A DNA stretch of 26,475 bases from Tateyamaria sp. (GTDB taxonomy: Bacteria; Pseudomonadota; Alphaproteobacteria; Rhodobacterales; Rhodobacteraceae). Below the pieces are notes generated by a model that was not told the DNA's origin, searched no databases, and saw only the letters and a program-made list of their open reading frames with translations. Each line of letters begins with the position of its first letter. Within the stretch, counting starts at the first letter, position 1. A program made the translations under genes and the position numbers. Below are positions 8,035-17,063 of this stretch, one piece after another. The stretch spans positions 1-26,475 of the forward strand of contig JABITU010000083.1 of the NCBI GenBank assembly GCA_018668195.1. Reading direction: 5' to 3'.

Positions 8035-8688
8035 TTAGATGATTTTCTGACCAGTCTTGGCCCAGTCTTTCATGAACTGATCTAAGCCTGCGCTAGTCAA
8101 CGGATGACTTGCCAGCTTTTTGATCACATCCGGCGGCGCAGTAATCACATCCGATCCGATGCGTGCACATTCCTGAACATGGCTTACCGAGCGGATGGAC
8201 GCTGCGAGAATCTGCGTTTCAAAACCGTAGTTGTCGTAAATCGTGCGGATGTCTTCGATCAGATCCATACCGTCGATGTGAATATCATCCAGCCGACCAA
8301 TGAACGGAGAGATGAACGTCGCCCCTGCCTTGGCCGCCAAAAGCGCCTGATTGGCCGAGAAACACAAGGTCACGTTCACCATCTTGCCCTCACCCGACAG
8401 CACCTTGCAGGCTTTCAAACCATCCCAAGTAAGAGGCAGCTTGACGGTAATGTTTTCGGCGATCCCAGCAAGCTTGCGCCCCTCGGCGATCATGGCATCT
8501 GCTTCAAGTGCGACAACCTCAGCGCTAACTGGCCCTGCAACCAAATCACAAATTTCTTTGGTCACTTCGAGAATATCACGCCCCGATTTCAAAATCAGCG
8601 ATGGGTTGGTCGTGACCCCATCGACCATGCCAAGGTCATTCAACTCGGCAATTGCGTCGATCTCGGCAGTATCAACAAAGAATTTCAT
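8035..8688 (-). CDS. fsa: Transaldolase-like fructose-6-phosphate aldolase (TalC/FSA type)
   Basis: This 217-residue cytoplasmic TIM-barrel enzyme belongs to the short transaldolase subfamily, which interconverts sugar phosphates through a Schiff-base lysine. The start [13 protein letters not shown] is diagnostic. Other family segments are GVTTNPSLI (24-32), the catalytic K83 in [27 protein letters not shown] and a C-terminal [23 protein letters not shown]. Whether it is a true aldolase (FSA) or a transaldolase (Tal) cannot be settled from sequence alone. GAGGGG stands about 12 bases before the ATG at 8688. It is divergent from priA, 90 bp away. Confidence 0.92.
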   Translation of the reverse strand: MKFFVDTAEIDAIAELNDLGMVDGVTTNPSLILKSGRDILEVTKEICDLVAGPVSAEVVALEADAMIAEGRKLAGIAENITVKLPLTWDGLKACKVLSGEGKMVNVTLCFSANQALLAAKAGATFISPFIGRLDDIHIDGMDLIEDIRTIYDNYGFETQILAASIRSVSHVQECARIGSDVITAPPDVIKKLASHPLTSAGLDQFMKDWAKTGQKII

Positions 8689-8739
8689 CTCGGGCCCCTC
8701 GTGATGGCTTGGCGTTTGTTGGCTCAGCGTTTACCTCAA

Positions 8740-8762
8740 GAGGGGTGAAGCTGAAACCCCTC
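8740..8762 (+). promoter_or_regulatory. Perfect 7-bp hairpin in the priA leader
   Basis: GAGGGGT (8740-8746) and ACCCCTC (8756-8762) form a perfect inverted repeat with a 9-nt loop, ending 16 bases before the priA GTG. The GAGGGG arm is the only Shine-Dalgarno-like sequence nearby and is too far from the start to serve directly unless the RNA folds and brings it closer. It could be a leader structure affecting priA translation, or part of the divergent promoter region. Confidence 0.4.
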
Positions 8763-8778
8763 ATAAGTTGGCCCTGAC

Positions 8779-10971
8779 GTGAGTCCCTCGTTTTTTGACG
8801 AAGGTGCACTTGTCGGCGTTCTGACAACACAGCCGCTGGGCCGTGCGCTGGATTACAAAGCGCCCGAGGGCGGCTGTCACCTTGGTGCGTTCGTCGAGGT
8901 GCCGCTCGGGCCACGCAAAGTGATTGGAGTCGTCTGGGGGCCGGGACAGAGCGATTATGATTATGCCAAGATCCGCTCGGTGATCCGCGTACTTGATGCA
9001 GCACCCATGCGGCTGGAAATGCGCGACTTTCTGCAAAAAGCAGCAGCCTACACGCTAACGCCCATGCCTGCGATGCTGCGTCTGGCCACTCGGGCACCGG
9101 GATTGGGCGATCCACCATCTATGCGCAAAGTCTACCGGCGCGGGGCAAGAGACCCAGATCGCATGACAGATGCGCGGCGCAGAGTGCTGGATTTTCTGGC
9201 AAATTATGGTGATTTATCATTCACCCTAAAAGAATTGTCAGAATTGGCCGGTGTCACCCCATCTGTCATCAAGGGATTGGTCACCCACAAAGCCATCCAT
9301 GAAGAAGACAGTCCACGTGATCTGCCTTTTGCGCCGCTTGATCCGAACCTGCCCAGTAAGAAATTGACCCCAGATCAAGCCGAAGCAGCGAATAAACTTT
9401 CTATACAGGTCAGCGCGGGCGACTATGGAACAACGCTACTGCGCGGCGTGACAGGTTCGGGCAAGACCGAAGTGTACCTCGAAGCGTTGGCCGCCACTTT
9501 GTGCGCAGGTCGTCAGGCGTTGGTTTTGTTGCCAGAGATTGCATTGACGGCCGAATTCCTGACCCGGGTCGAAGCCCGCTTTGGCGCGCGACCTGCTGAA
9601 TGGCATTCAGGCGCCACAATGACAGAACGCCGTCGCATCTGGCGCATGGTTGGTCAGGGACAGGCGCAACTGGTGATCGGCGCGCGCTCCGCTCTGTTTT
9701 TGCCATTCCAAAACCTTGGTTTGATCGTGGTAGATGAGGAACACGACACCTCTTACAAGCAAGAAGATGGGGTGCTGTACAATGCCCGTGATATGGCCGT
9801 TTTGCGGGCATCTTTGATTGGTGCACAGGTCATTCTAGCCTCGGCTACCCCCAGCCTTGAAAGCTGGGCCAATGCGCAAAGCGGCAAATACAAGCGGCTC
9901 AATCTTGAGGCACGATTTGGCCCCGCCGTTATGCCAACAATGCAAACCATCGATATGCGCACCGAAACGTTGCCTTCGGATCGGTGGATTTCCGGGGCAC
10001 TGCAACGCGCCGTGGAAGCGCGGCTGGCAGCCGGTGAGCAGGCGATGCTGTTTCTCAACCGCCGCGGCTACGCGCCGATCACCTTATGCCGGGCCTGCGG
10101 CCATCAGATAGGCTGCGACCAATGCGACGCCCGAATGGTCGAGCACCGGTTTCTCAAGCGGTTGATGTGCCACCAATGTGGCGAAACAAAACCCATGCCC
10201 GACAAATGCCCATCGTGTGATGCCGAAGGTCGCATGGCACCCGTCGGCCCTGGCGTGGAACGTTTAGGAGAGGAAGCGGTCAAGCTGTTCCCGCAAGCCC
10301 GCGTCGCAGTTCTCAGTTCAGACATGTATGGCAGCGCGCGCGCCCTCAAAGCCGAGATAGAAACGATCGCCACAGGCGGGGCCGACGTGATCATTGGCAC
10401 GCAGCTGGTCGCAAAGGGTCACAACTTTCCAAACCTAACTTTGGTCGGTGTCATCGATGCTGATCTGGGGCTGCAAGGCTCTGACCTGCGTGCGGCGGAA
10501 CGAACGTTCCAGTTGATGCGACAGGTCTCAGGTCGGGCTGGACGAGCCGAGAAACCAGGCACTGCGCTTTTGCAGACATATCAGCCAGAGCACCCCGTGA
10601 TCCGAGCGATACTTGCTGGCGACGAAGAAGGGTTTTGGCGTGCCGAGGCTGCTGAACGCGAACAGGCAGGCGTGCCACCCTACGGCCGGATGGCTGGGAT
10701 CATCCTGAGCGGGCCTGATGTCGCTCAGGTCTTTGATGCGGCCAATGCGCTGGCGCGGAACACGATACCTCTGACACGGGTGGGTGCGCAGGTCTTTGGC
10801 CCTGCCCCTGCACCGATCGCACGCATTCGCGGCAGGCATCGCGTTAGGTTGTTGGTCAAAGCAGGCAAGGGCGTGGCCCTGCAAGGTGCTATCTCAGAAT
10901 GGATCGCGCAACTGCACCTCAAGGGTGATTTACGCCTTGCGGTCGATATCGACCCACAAAGTTTTTTCTGA
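8779..10971 (+). CDS. priA: Primosomal protein N' (replication restart helicase PriA)
   Basis: PriA is the SF2 helicase that recognises stalled forks and reloads the replisome. The 730-residue product has the N-terminal DNA-binding domain (about 1-105), Walker A GVTGSGKTEVYL from residue 223, and the DEEH box at 319-322. It also has the zinc-binding cysteines C437, C440, C446, C449, C464, C467, C477 and C480, and helicase motifs V/VI (IGTQLVAKGHNFPNLTLVG; QVSGRAGRAEKPG). The start is a GTG at 8779: a TAA stands in frame at 8764-8766, and no other initiation codon lies between. No strong ribosome site precedes it. It is convergent with ileS, 55 bp apart. Confidence 0.95.
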   Translation: MSPSFFDEGALVGVLTTQPLGRALDYKAPEGGCHLGAFVEVPLGPRKVIGVVWGPGQSDYDYAKIRSVIRVLDAAPMRLEMRDFLQKAAAYTLTPMPAMLRLATRAPGLGDPPSMRKVYRRGARDPDRMTDARRRVLDFLANYGDLSFTLKELSELAGVTPSVIKGLVTHKAIHEEDSPRDLPFAPLDPNLPSKKLTPDQAEAANKLSIQVSAGDYGTTLLRGVTGSGKTEVYLEALAATLCAGRQALVLLPEIALTAEFLTRVEARFGARPAEWHSGATMTERRRIWRMVGQGQAQLVIGARSALFLPFQNLGLIVVDEEHDTSYKQEDGVLYNARDMAVLRASLIGAQVILASATPSLESWANAQSGKYKRLNLEARFGPAVMPTMQTIDMRTETLPSDRWISGALQRAVEARLAAGEQAMLFLNRRGYAPITLCRACGHQIGCDQCDARMVEHRFLKRLMCHQCGETKPMPDKCPSCDAEGRMAPVGPGVERLGEEAVKLFPQARVAVLSSDMYGSARALKAEIETIATGGADVIIGTQLVAKGHNFPNLTLVGVIDADLGLQGSDLRAAERTFQLMRQVSGRAGRAEKPGTALLQTYQPEHPVIRAILAGDEEGFWRAEAAEREQAGVPPYGRMAGIILSGPDVAQVFDAANALARNTIPLTRVGAQVFGPAPAPIARIRGRHRVRLLVKAGKGVALQGAISEWIAQLHLKGDLRLAVDIDPQSFF

Positions 10972-10996
10972 TGAAGTACTTGTAGCGGCCGAAACA

Positions 10997-11020
10997 GGGC
11001 GGGCGTTTCGCGCGCCGCCC
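10997..11020. terminator. GC-rich hairpin between convergent priA and ileS
   Basis: GGGCGG (10997-11002) pairs with CCGCCC (11015-11020), with a bulged G and an additional CG/CG step enclosing the loop. It lies in the 55-bp gap between the two convergent genes. There is no T run after either arm, so it is not a classical Rho-independent terminator, but it may act on both transcripts. Confidence 0.4.
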
Positions 11021-11026
11021 CTTGGA

Positions 11027-13933
11027 TCAGTTTAGTGCATCGTTACAGCGCGCACATACACCTGCGTGAGCAAACAGGCCTACATCGGGCAGCACCTTCC
11101 AACAGCGCGCACATTTCGCACCAGCCGCCTTTTCGAAGACAACGGCGACACCTGCCACCTCGGGCATGCGAAATGCATCCAACGGAGCCAGATCACCGGT
11201 CACAGAAATAGACGAAGTAATACAGATATCCTCGAACGTAACAGACGTGACTGCGTCGCGCAGATCGTCGTCTTCGATATGCACAATTGGTGCAGCCTCG
11301 AGCGATGCACCGATCACCTTGTCGGTACGCTGCACTTCAAGAGCGGCCGTCACCACGCGGCGCGCGCCACGCACACCGGCCCATTTGGCAGCAAGCGCAT
11401 CGTCGCGCCACGCTGCAGGTGTTTCTGGGATGTCCACCAGATGCACAGAGCTGTCACCGCCCGGAAAGCGCTCAAGCCAGACTTCTTCCATGGTAAAGAC
11501 CAAAATTGGCGCCAGCCAGGTCGTCAACCGGTGATACAGCAGATCCAGCACAGTGCGTGCCGCACGCCGCCGTTCAGTATCACCGTCGCAATACAGCGCA
11601 TCTTTGCGAATGTCGAAGTAGAACGCCGACAGATCCACCGTCGCAAATGTGAACACGGTAGAGAACACGCGCTGAAAATCAAAAGCCGCATAACCTTCGC
11701 GGACGACCTGATCCAACTCGGTCAGACGGTGCAGAACCCAACGCTCCAACTCGGGCATGTCCGCTGCTTCAACCCTGTCCGCTTCACTGAAATCTGCCAG
11801 AGACCCCAGCATATAACGCATGGTGTTGCGCAACCTGCGGTAGCTGTCAGCAACCCCTTTCAGGATTTCGGGGCCAATCCGCTGATCTGCGGTATAATCG
11901 GTCTGAGCCACCCAAAGGCGCAAGATGTCAGCACCATATTGCTTGATCACCTGTTCGGGCACAATCGTGTTGCCAACAGATTTGGACATCTTCATGCCCT
12001 TTTCATCCAGCGTGAATCCGTGGGTTACCACATTACGGTAGGGCGCGCGCCCAGTTGTGCCGACGGACTGCAGCAATGATGAATGGAACCAGCCACGGTG
12101 TTGATCAGTGCCCTCCATATAAACATCGGCGATGCCGTCTTTGGTGCCGTCCTCGCGATCGCGCAGGGTAAACGCATGCGTCGATCCACTGTCGAACCAC
12201 ACATCAAGGATATCGGTCACCTGCTCGTAGTCATCCGGATTTACGATCCCTTCTAGGTAACGCTGCTTCGCACCCTCCTCATACCACGCGTCAGCACCTT
12301 CGGTTTCAAAGCTCGAGGCAATACGACGGTTAACCTGCGGTATGCGCAGCAGGAAATCATCATCGGTCGGCAGCGCACCCTTTTTGGTAAAGCAGGTAAG
12401 CGGCACGCCCCAAGCGCGTTGCCGCGAAAGCACCCAGTCGGGGCGCGCCTCCATCATGGAGTGCAGCCTGTTACGCCCGGATTTTGGCGTCCAGTTGACA
12501 TTATCGATCTCGGTCAAAGCGCGCGCGCGGATCGTGGTGCCGTGGGTATCAAGCCCATCGCCCACAGGCTTGTCGATGGCGGCGAACCATTGCGGCGTGT
12601 TTCGGTAGATAACCGGCGCTTTTGAGCGCCAGGAATGCGGATAGCTGTGCTTGATCTTGCCACGCGCAAGCAGCCCGCCAACTTCAGCCAGCTTTTCGAT
12701 CACGGCCGCGTTGGCATTCCCTTCTTTCCCATTCGGCTTCAGGATCGCTTTGCCCCCAAAGAACGGCAAATCGTCGCGGAATCTGCCGTCGGGGTTCACG
12801 TTATAGGTGATCACTTGCTCGAGCATGCCAAGATCTCGGTAAAGCTCGTATTCCTCCAGACCGTGGCTAGGTGCGCAATGAACAAATCCAGTGCCTTCGG
12901 TATCGGTCACGAAATCCGCCGCGCGAAAATCACGGATGTCATCCCAAACCCCATTTGCACCCTCAGCCCCTGAAAGCGGGTGAGACAGGGTGATTTTTCC
13001 CAAATCGTCCTGGCTGATGTCACAAAGGCGACGATACATGGTTTCGTCCAGCCGCGCCCGGCCCAAAACGTCAGCCGCCAAGTTGTCAGCCAAAATGAAA
13101 CGCTCTCCGATCCTCGCCCAGCATTCCTCAGGTCGGCCAATGACCTCATATAGACCATAAGAAATCTCTGGCCCGTAAACGACCGCCTTATTCGACGGCA
13201 TGGTCCACGGCGTCGTGGTCCAGATTACGACCTGCGCGCTGTCGAGTGTTGCATCGCCTGTCCCGACAACCTTGAACTTCACCCAAATGGTAAAGCTTTC
13301 CTTGTCATGATATTCAACTTCGGCCTCGGCCAATGCGGTCTGTTCGACAGGCGACCACATCACTGGCTTGGATCCTTGATACAATGTGCCGTTCATGAGG
13401 AATTTCATGAATTCCTCTGCGATCACTCGTTCGGCATGAAAATCCATCGTCAGGTAGGGGTTTGCCCAATTGCCGGTGATGCCCAGACGCTTGAACTCTT
13501 CGCGCTGGATATCGACCCAACCAGATGCAAACTCGCGGCACTCCGCGCGGAACTCGTTGATCGGAACGTCGTCTTTGTTCCGGCCCTTTTTGCGATACTG
13601 TTCTTCGATTTTCCACTCGATGGGCAAGCCATGGCAGTCCCAGCCGGGGATGTAACGGGCATCGAAACCCATCATCTGGTGTGAACGTACAATCATGTCC
13701 TTGATCGTCTTGTTCAACGCATGCCCGATGTGCAAATGCCCGTTGGCATAAGGCGGACCATCATGCAGCGTAAAAGGTGGCCTGTCCTCATTATCGCGCA
13801 AACGATCGTAAACGCCGATCTGCTCCCAGCGCGCCAGCCACTCGGGCTCGCGTTTGGGAAGACCCGCACGCATTGGGAAATCGGTGCGGGGCAGGTTCAG
13901 AGTATGTTTGTATTCAGGCGTATCGGCGCACAT
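11027..13933 (-). CDS. ileS: Isoleucyl-tRNA synthetase
   Basis: IleS charges tRNA-Ile with isoleucine in the cytoplasm and edits valine. The 968-residue product is a class Ia synthetase. The HIGH motif is at 68-71 (NGHLHIGHALNK) and KMSKS at 648-652 (GMKMSKSVGNT). The editing domain lies between them (VVIWTTTPWTMPSN). The anticodon-binding domain follows KMSKS, and the C-terminus is a four-cysteine zinc finger (CARCW...CARC), typical of the bacterial form. The ATG at 13933 opens MCADTPEYKHTLNLPRTDFPMRAGLP, a normal family N-terminus. The gene seems intact despite the decayed sequence just upstream. Confidence 0.97.
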   Translation of the reverse strand: MCADTPEYKHTLNLPRTDFPMRAGLPKREPEWLARWEQIGVYDRLRDNEDRPPFTLHDGPPYANGHLHIGHALNKTIKDMIVRSHQMMGFDARYIPGWDCHGLPIEWKIEEQYRKKGRNKDDVPINEFRAECREFASGWVDIQREEFKRLGITGNWANPYLTMDFHAERVIAEEFMKFLMNGTLYQGSKPVMWSPVEQTALAEAEVEYHDKESFTIWVKFKVVGTGDATLDSAQVVIWTTTPWTMPSNKAVVYGPEISYGLYEVIGRPEECWARIGERFILADNLAADVLGRARLDETMYRRLCDISQDDLGKITLSHPLSGAEGANGVWDDIRDFRAADFVTDTEGTGFVHCAPSHGLEEYELYRDLGMLEQVITYNVNPDGRFRDDLPFFGGKAILKPNGKEGNANAAVIEKLAEVGGLLARGKIKHSYPHSWRSKAPVIYRNTPQWFAAIDKPVGDGLDTHGTTIRARALTEIDNVNWTPKSGRNRLHSMMEARPDWVLSRQRAWGVPLTCFTKKGALPTDDDFLLRIPQVNRRIASSFETEGADAWYEEGAKQRYLEGIVNPDDYEQVTDILDVWFDSGSTHAFTLRDREDGTKDGIADVYMEGTDQHRGWFHSSLLQSVGTTGRAPYRNVVTHGFTLDEKGMKMSKSVGNTIVPEQVIKQYGADILRLWVAQTDYTADQRIGPEILKGVADSYRRLRNTMRYMLGSLADFSEADRVEAADMPELERWVLHRLTELDQVVREGYAAFDFQRVFSTVFTFATVDLSAFYFDIRKDALYCDGDTERRRAARTVLDLLYHRLTTWLAPILVFTMEEVWLERFPGGDSSVHLVDIPETPAAWRDDALAAKWAGVRGARRVVTAALEVQRTDKVIGASLEAAPIVHIEDDDLRDAVTSVTFEDICITSSISVTGDLAPLDAFRMPEVAGVAVVFEKAAGAKCARCWKVLPDVGLFAHAGVCARCNDALN

Positions 13934-14453
13934 GGGTGGCGTCCTTTGTCTATCGGTCGCGAGGGGGATGACATGGTTCGATGCTCAGGCTCAAGCACCT
14001 TTACCCGGCGGCTCAAAATTTGTGTCAGAGCGCCGGGGACATAATTCGTGAAATACGCGTAACAGATGTCATGCGCGCCTTATACGCACGCCACCCAACG
14101 CTCACAAGCCATGACTTCTTTTGGCAATATTATCCGGTGGCTCGGGGCAGAACGCAAGGACGCGGCCGGCAATGGCTTATCCAAAAATCCAAGGCCAAAC
14201 GACACAAACAAAGACTATTACGCGACCAACTTTTGCGCGGTCGCAGGCCAGGAAGCGCCTGACCCTCCCCACGGGAGGACGCCGCCCGTCAAGCATCTGC
14301 AGAGGCCTCGGACATAGGCAATTTGGGCGAAACAGAAAAGCGGAGCGGCGCAGGCCCGCTAAATGTTCACAGGCCTTAGGGGCAGAACCCGTGAACCGTG
14401 GATCGAGATTTGACCTGACAACTTTGTAATTTTAGACAAAAGAAGTCAGAAAC
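13934..14453. other. Gene-poor, apparently decayed region between ileS and the IS481 relic
   Basis: These 520 bp hold only short overlapping frames, none recognised. The least implausible is a plus-strand frame from the ATG at 14111 to 14317 (MTSFGNIIRWLGAERKD...), which has no ribosome site. A different frame (AEASDIGNLGETEKRSGAG, ending near 14381) continues coding-like sequence just beyond it, so the stretch may be a frameshifted remnant. The ileS promoter should lie in the left part. The left border of the IS relic is probably between about 14360 and 14450; no clear terminal inverted repeat or target duplication was found. Confidence 0.4.
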
Positions 14454-15655
14454 ATGAAGAACATCAAAAGCAAACGCATCAGGCCCAATGCGAAGGTCTT
14501 GGAACTTGTCAAACAGCTTGGGAGGGTCAGTGCCGCGTGCAAGACCATGGGTTGCTCGCGCGATAATTTAAACGTTTTGAGAAGCGGTATGAGAATGGTG
14601 GCAAAGAAGCGCTGCGCGAGATCAGCCGCAAGAAACCGATCATCCGCAACCGCGTTCCAGAGCATGTTGAACTGGCGATTGAAACCCTCGTTTTCAGGGC
14701 AGTTGCGGGTCAGCCAGGACGTGTTGCAGCGATCACTGCCGACTTAAGCGGCGGTTTGCGCCCGATTTGGTTGCGCAATGAGCTTGAGAGGAAGAAGAAA
14801 CGGCTCAAGACCCTGAAAACATGCTGGGCACAGGAGCGCTTGGTATTGCCCCAAGCGCAAATCATGGCCCTTGAAACAGCGACATCAAAACGTCAGGCTA
14901 CAGGGGAAATTGAAACGCACGAGCCCGGGTATCTTGGCAGTCAAGACACCTGTTTGGTCGGTACAACGAAGGGTGCGCGGCGCATATACCAGCAAACATT
15001 CGTGGAGACCTGCTGCCGCTTGGGCTTGGCAAAGCTGTACGTTAAGAAAACCGCGATCATCAGCGCTGACATGCTCAATGACCAGGTTGTGGCGTTCTTT
15101 TTTGCGCAAAATGTCCCCCTTCTGCGCATTTTCATAGGTCGGGGAACGAACCCAGCCCTGAAAAGAGGCTGCATGGGCACGTGTTTTACATGGACTCCCG
15201 CCATTTGCGTTTTGTGGTCGTGCGCTTCAACCAAGCGATCAAGAAGGTGACGATCTCGTCTATGGATAAGGTGCGTCTGTCATCCAAAGAAACCCTACCG
15301 GCTGACACCAGTGGCATCACGTCTGAAGTGTAACTCTAGATACTGAACTGTGCTGCCATCGGTGACAGGCACGCGGACTTGAAACTGCGCTGTCAGGCTG
15401 CCAGTCTTTACAGACACATCGATGGGGGTTTTATCACGACTATTCGAGAAGGCCGAGGATGCGGCGTAAGCGTTGCAGACCGATGTTGATCACTGGTTGG
15501 AAAAATACGACGAACAGCGGCCACATTCCGGAAAATGCCGATACAAACATTCCAAAAGTCCCGGCATTCGGCAGCGCAAAAGACCATTCCTGTCACAACA
15601 GGACCGGACAGAGCGTATGATCAAACACAGGTCCGGTGATACCTTTGTTAGATGA
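14454..15655 (+). pseudogene. IS481-type transposase relic, frameshifted and with its catalytic core replaced
   Basis: The N-terminus (AKVLELVKQLGRVSAACKTMGCSRDN) is the helix-turn-helix of IS481-type integrase-fold transposases. At about 14580 homology jumps to another frame (KRYENGGKEALREISRKKP, NRVPEHVELAIE), then GQLRVSQ appears in the first frame. It continues at 14756-15150 with WLRNELERKKKRLKTLK, GEIETHEPGYLGSQDT, YQQTFVETCC and VPLLRIFIGRGT, where the family would have LTDRGTEY. About 320 bp of unrelated sequence follows, then the C-terminal end returns at 15470-15655 (QTDVDHWLEKYDEQRPHSGK). At least three frame changes, the loss of the conserved Asp at IGRGT and the replaced centre make it non-functional. 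Confidence 0.82.
15160..15469. other. Foreign segment inside the IS481 relic, with coding-like minus-strand fragments
   Basis: This segment replaces about 85 residues of the transposase catalytic domain. On the minus strand an open frame with no start codon runs from 15489 to a TAG at 15295-15297 and reads like a protein C-terminus (VSVKTGSLTAQFQVRVPV, then YLELHFRRDATGVSR). Next to it, 15186-15317 encodes a 43-residue minus-strand frame (MPLVSAGRVSLDDRRTLSID...). I recognise neither. It may be a fragment of another gene joined in by deletion or recombination after the IS had decayed. Confidence 0.35.
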
Positions 15656-15762
15656 AGCTTCGTCTTTTGCGCACTAATTTTTTAGACTTTACATTTTATG
15701 ATCATCCAGAGCCAATTTTAACCGCGCAAGTGCCTGTACCAAACAGCTAGCCCGTTGCCTGT

Positions 15763-15777
15763 GCGCCACTTTGGCGC
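15763..15777 (+). promoter_or_regulatory. Small perfect hairpin just before the truA ribosome site
   Basis: GCGCCA (15763-15768), spacer CTT, TGGCGC (15772-15777) form a perfect 6-bp dyad directly before AGGGG, the likely truA ribosome-binding site. It could modulate initiation or mark the end of an upstream transcript. No T run follows, so a terminator is unlikely. Confidence 0.3.
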
Positions 15778-15789
15778 TAGGGGATCGAC

Positions 15790-16557
15790 ATGCCACGCTA
15801 TGCGCTGAAAGTCGAATATCATGGGGGGCCGTTCGCCGGGTGGCAGCGGCAAAAGGATCAACCGTCCGTTCAGGGCGTCATAGAATCTGCCTTGGCCAAA
15901 CTAGAGCAGCGCGATCACACGATAGCCGCAGCGGGTCGGACGGATGCGGGCGTGCATGCGCTCGCACAGGTCGCCCATTGCGACATGGAAAAGCCCTGGG
16001 ATCCTTTTCGGCTTTCCGAAGCTTTGAACCATCACCTCAAGCCCCATCCTGTGGCCATTGTCGCCTGCGCCCTTGTACCCGATGACTGGCATGCGCGGTT
16101 TTCTGCAGTCGCGCGACGCTATCAGTTTCGCCTTTTGATGCGCCGTGCCACGGCGACCCATTCAAAGGGTCTGGTCTGGCGCGTGAACCATGCACTCGAC
16201 ATCGAAGCGATGCAGGCGGGCGCGGATTTTCTGATCGGAAAGCACGATTTCACGACATTTCGATCCTCGATCTGTCAGGCCAAAAGCCCGATCAAAACAC
16301 TCGACGCGTTAACCGTGACGCAGACAGATGGCCAACATGGCCCCGAAGCCTGCTTTGACGTGCGCGCACGATCATTTTTGCACAATCAGGTGCGCAGCTT
16401 TGTTGGTACTTTGGAACGAGTGGGCGCAGGTGCCTGGACCCCCAGCGACGTCAGAGCGGCACTCGTTGCTTGCGATCGCGCAGCCTGTGGGCCGGTCTGC
16501 CCACCTCAGGGCCTATACCTCGCCGGTGTGAGCTATCCCGAGGATCCGTTCGCCTGA
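15790..16557 (+). CDS. truA: tRNA pseudouridine synthase A
   Basis: TruA converts uridines 38-40 of the tRNA anticodon arm to pseudouridine. The 255-residue product has the family N-terminus [21 protein letters not shown] and the catalytic aspartate D52 in GRTDAGVHA. Also present are the structural motifs [14 protein letters not shown] and [18 protein letters not shown], and a C-terminal [13 protein letters not shown]. The ATG at 15790 has AGGGG about eight bases upstream. The gene is complete and lies just downstream of the IS relic. It is convergent with the DUF3726 gene, with only five bases between the two stop codons. Confidence 0.95.
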   Translation: MPRYALKVEYHGGPFAGWQRQKDQPSVQGVIESALAKLEQRDHTIAAAGRTDAGVHALAQVAHCDMEKPWDPFRLSEALNHHLKPHPVAIVACALVPDDWHARFSAVARRYQFRLLMRRATATHSKGLVWRVNHALDIEAMQAGADFLIGKHDFTTFRSSICQAKSPIKTLDALTVTQTDGQHGPEACFDVRARSFLHNQVRSFVGTLERVGAGAWTPSDVRAALVACDRAACGPVCPPQGLYLAGVSYPEDPFA

Positions 16558-16562
16558 ACTTG

Positions 16563-17063
16563 TCAGTCCAGTCCCATCTGTTCAGCACCAGCGCCACCCA
16601 TTCGCGACGCTTCGCTATCGGGAACATATGTGTTTGCAGCAAGATCGTGCATCTGGGCGTAAAGCTCCGCACTGAGCGTTATACGCGCAGGCCGTGCGCG
16701 GGCGTTGGGCTCTGACAGCGACAGTGTGACGGTCATTGTGTTGCCAGATAATTGAACTTGCGTTCGGCAGGGCAAGCTATTGAACCAACTGACCAACAGA
16801 GCGCATAGATACGGTGCATCCTCGCTCAGCGAAACAGGCGCGGAGCTGATGGATGCGGCTTCGATCACTTTTTCAACGCGAAGCGCCAGGTCAACAATAG
16901 CGCCCTGTGTTTTCAGCGCCTCTGACAGGGGGGCCTCATCGCGACCGTCTGCCAAATGCCGTGTCAGCATATTTCCAAAGTTACTCGCCTGAGCGGCTGG
17001 GACATCCGCGCCTCTGGCCGCACGGATCGCGAGCGACTGTACCTCGGTCCAGGAATGGGTCAC
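16563..17063 (-). CDS. DUF3726 family protein
   Basis: This roughly 166-residue protein opens with SWTEVQSLAIRAARGADVPAAQA, which resembles the opening of DUF3726 proteins (short N-terminal segment, Ala/Arg-Gly turn). No catalytic motif is visible and function is unknown. The start codon is a GTG. I chose the one at 17063 because its GTGA overlaps the TGA of the upstream 547-residue gene by four bases; another in-frame GTG at 17084 would give 173 residues and a 25-bp overlap. The overlap implies the two proteins are made together and may act together. The C-terminus ends next to the convergent truA stop. Confidence 0.68.
   Translation of the reverse strand: MTHSWTEVQSLAIRAARGADVPAAQASNFGNMLTRHLADGRDEAPLSEALKTQGAIVDLALRVEKVIEAASISSAPVSLSEDAPYLCALLVSWFNSLPCRTQVQLSGNTMTVTLSLSEPNARARPARITLSAELYAQMHDLAANTYVPDSEASRMGGAGAEQMGLD

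Noticed and set aside
11066..12079. 337-codon plus-strand frame opposite ileS
   Set aside because: It is entirely antisense to a clear, intact isoleucyl-tRNA synthetase; long shadow frames are expected at this GC.
14066..14317. Plus-strand 83-codon frame upstream of the IS relic
   Set aside because: No ribosome site and no recognised family; kept only as part of the decayed-region entry.
14360..15660. Terminal inverted repeats of the IS481 relic
   Set aside because: I compared the sequences flanking both ends; the only similarity (an ACTTTGT/CCTTTGT stretch) is direct, not inverted, and too short.
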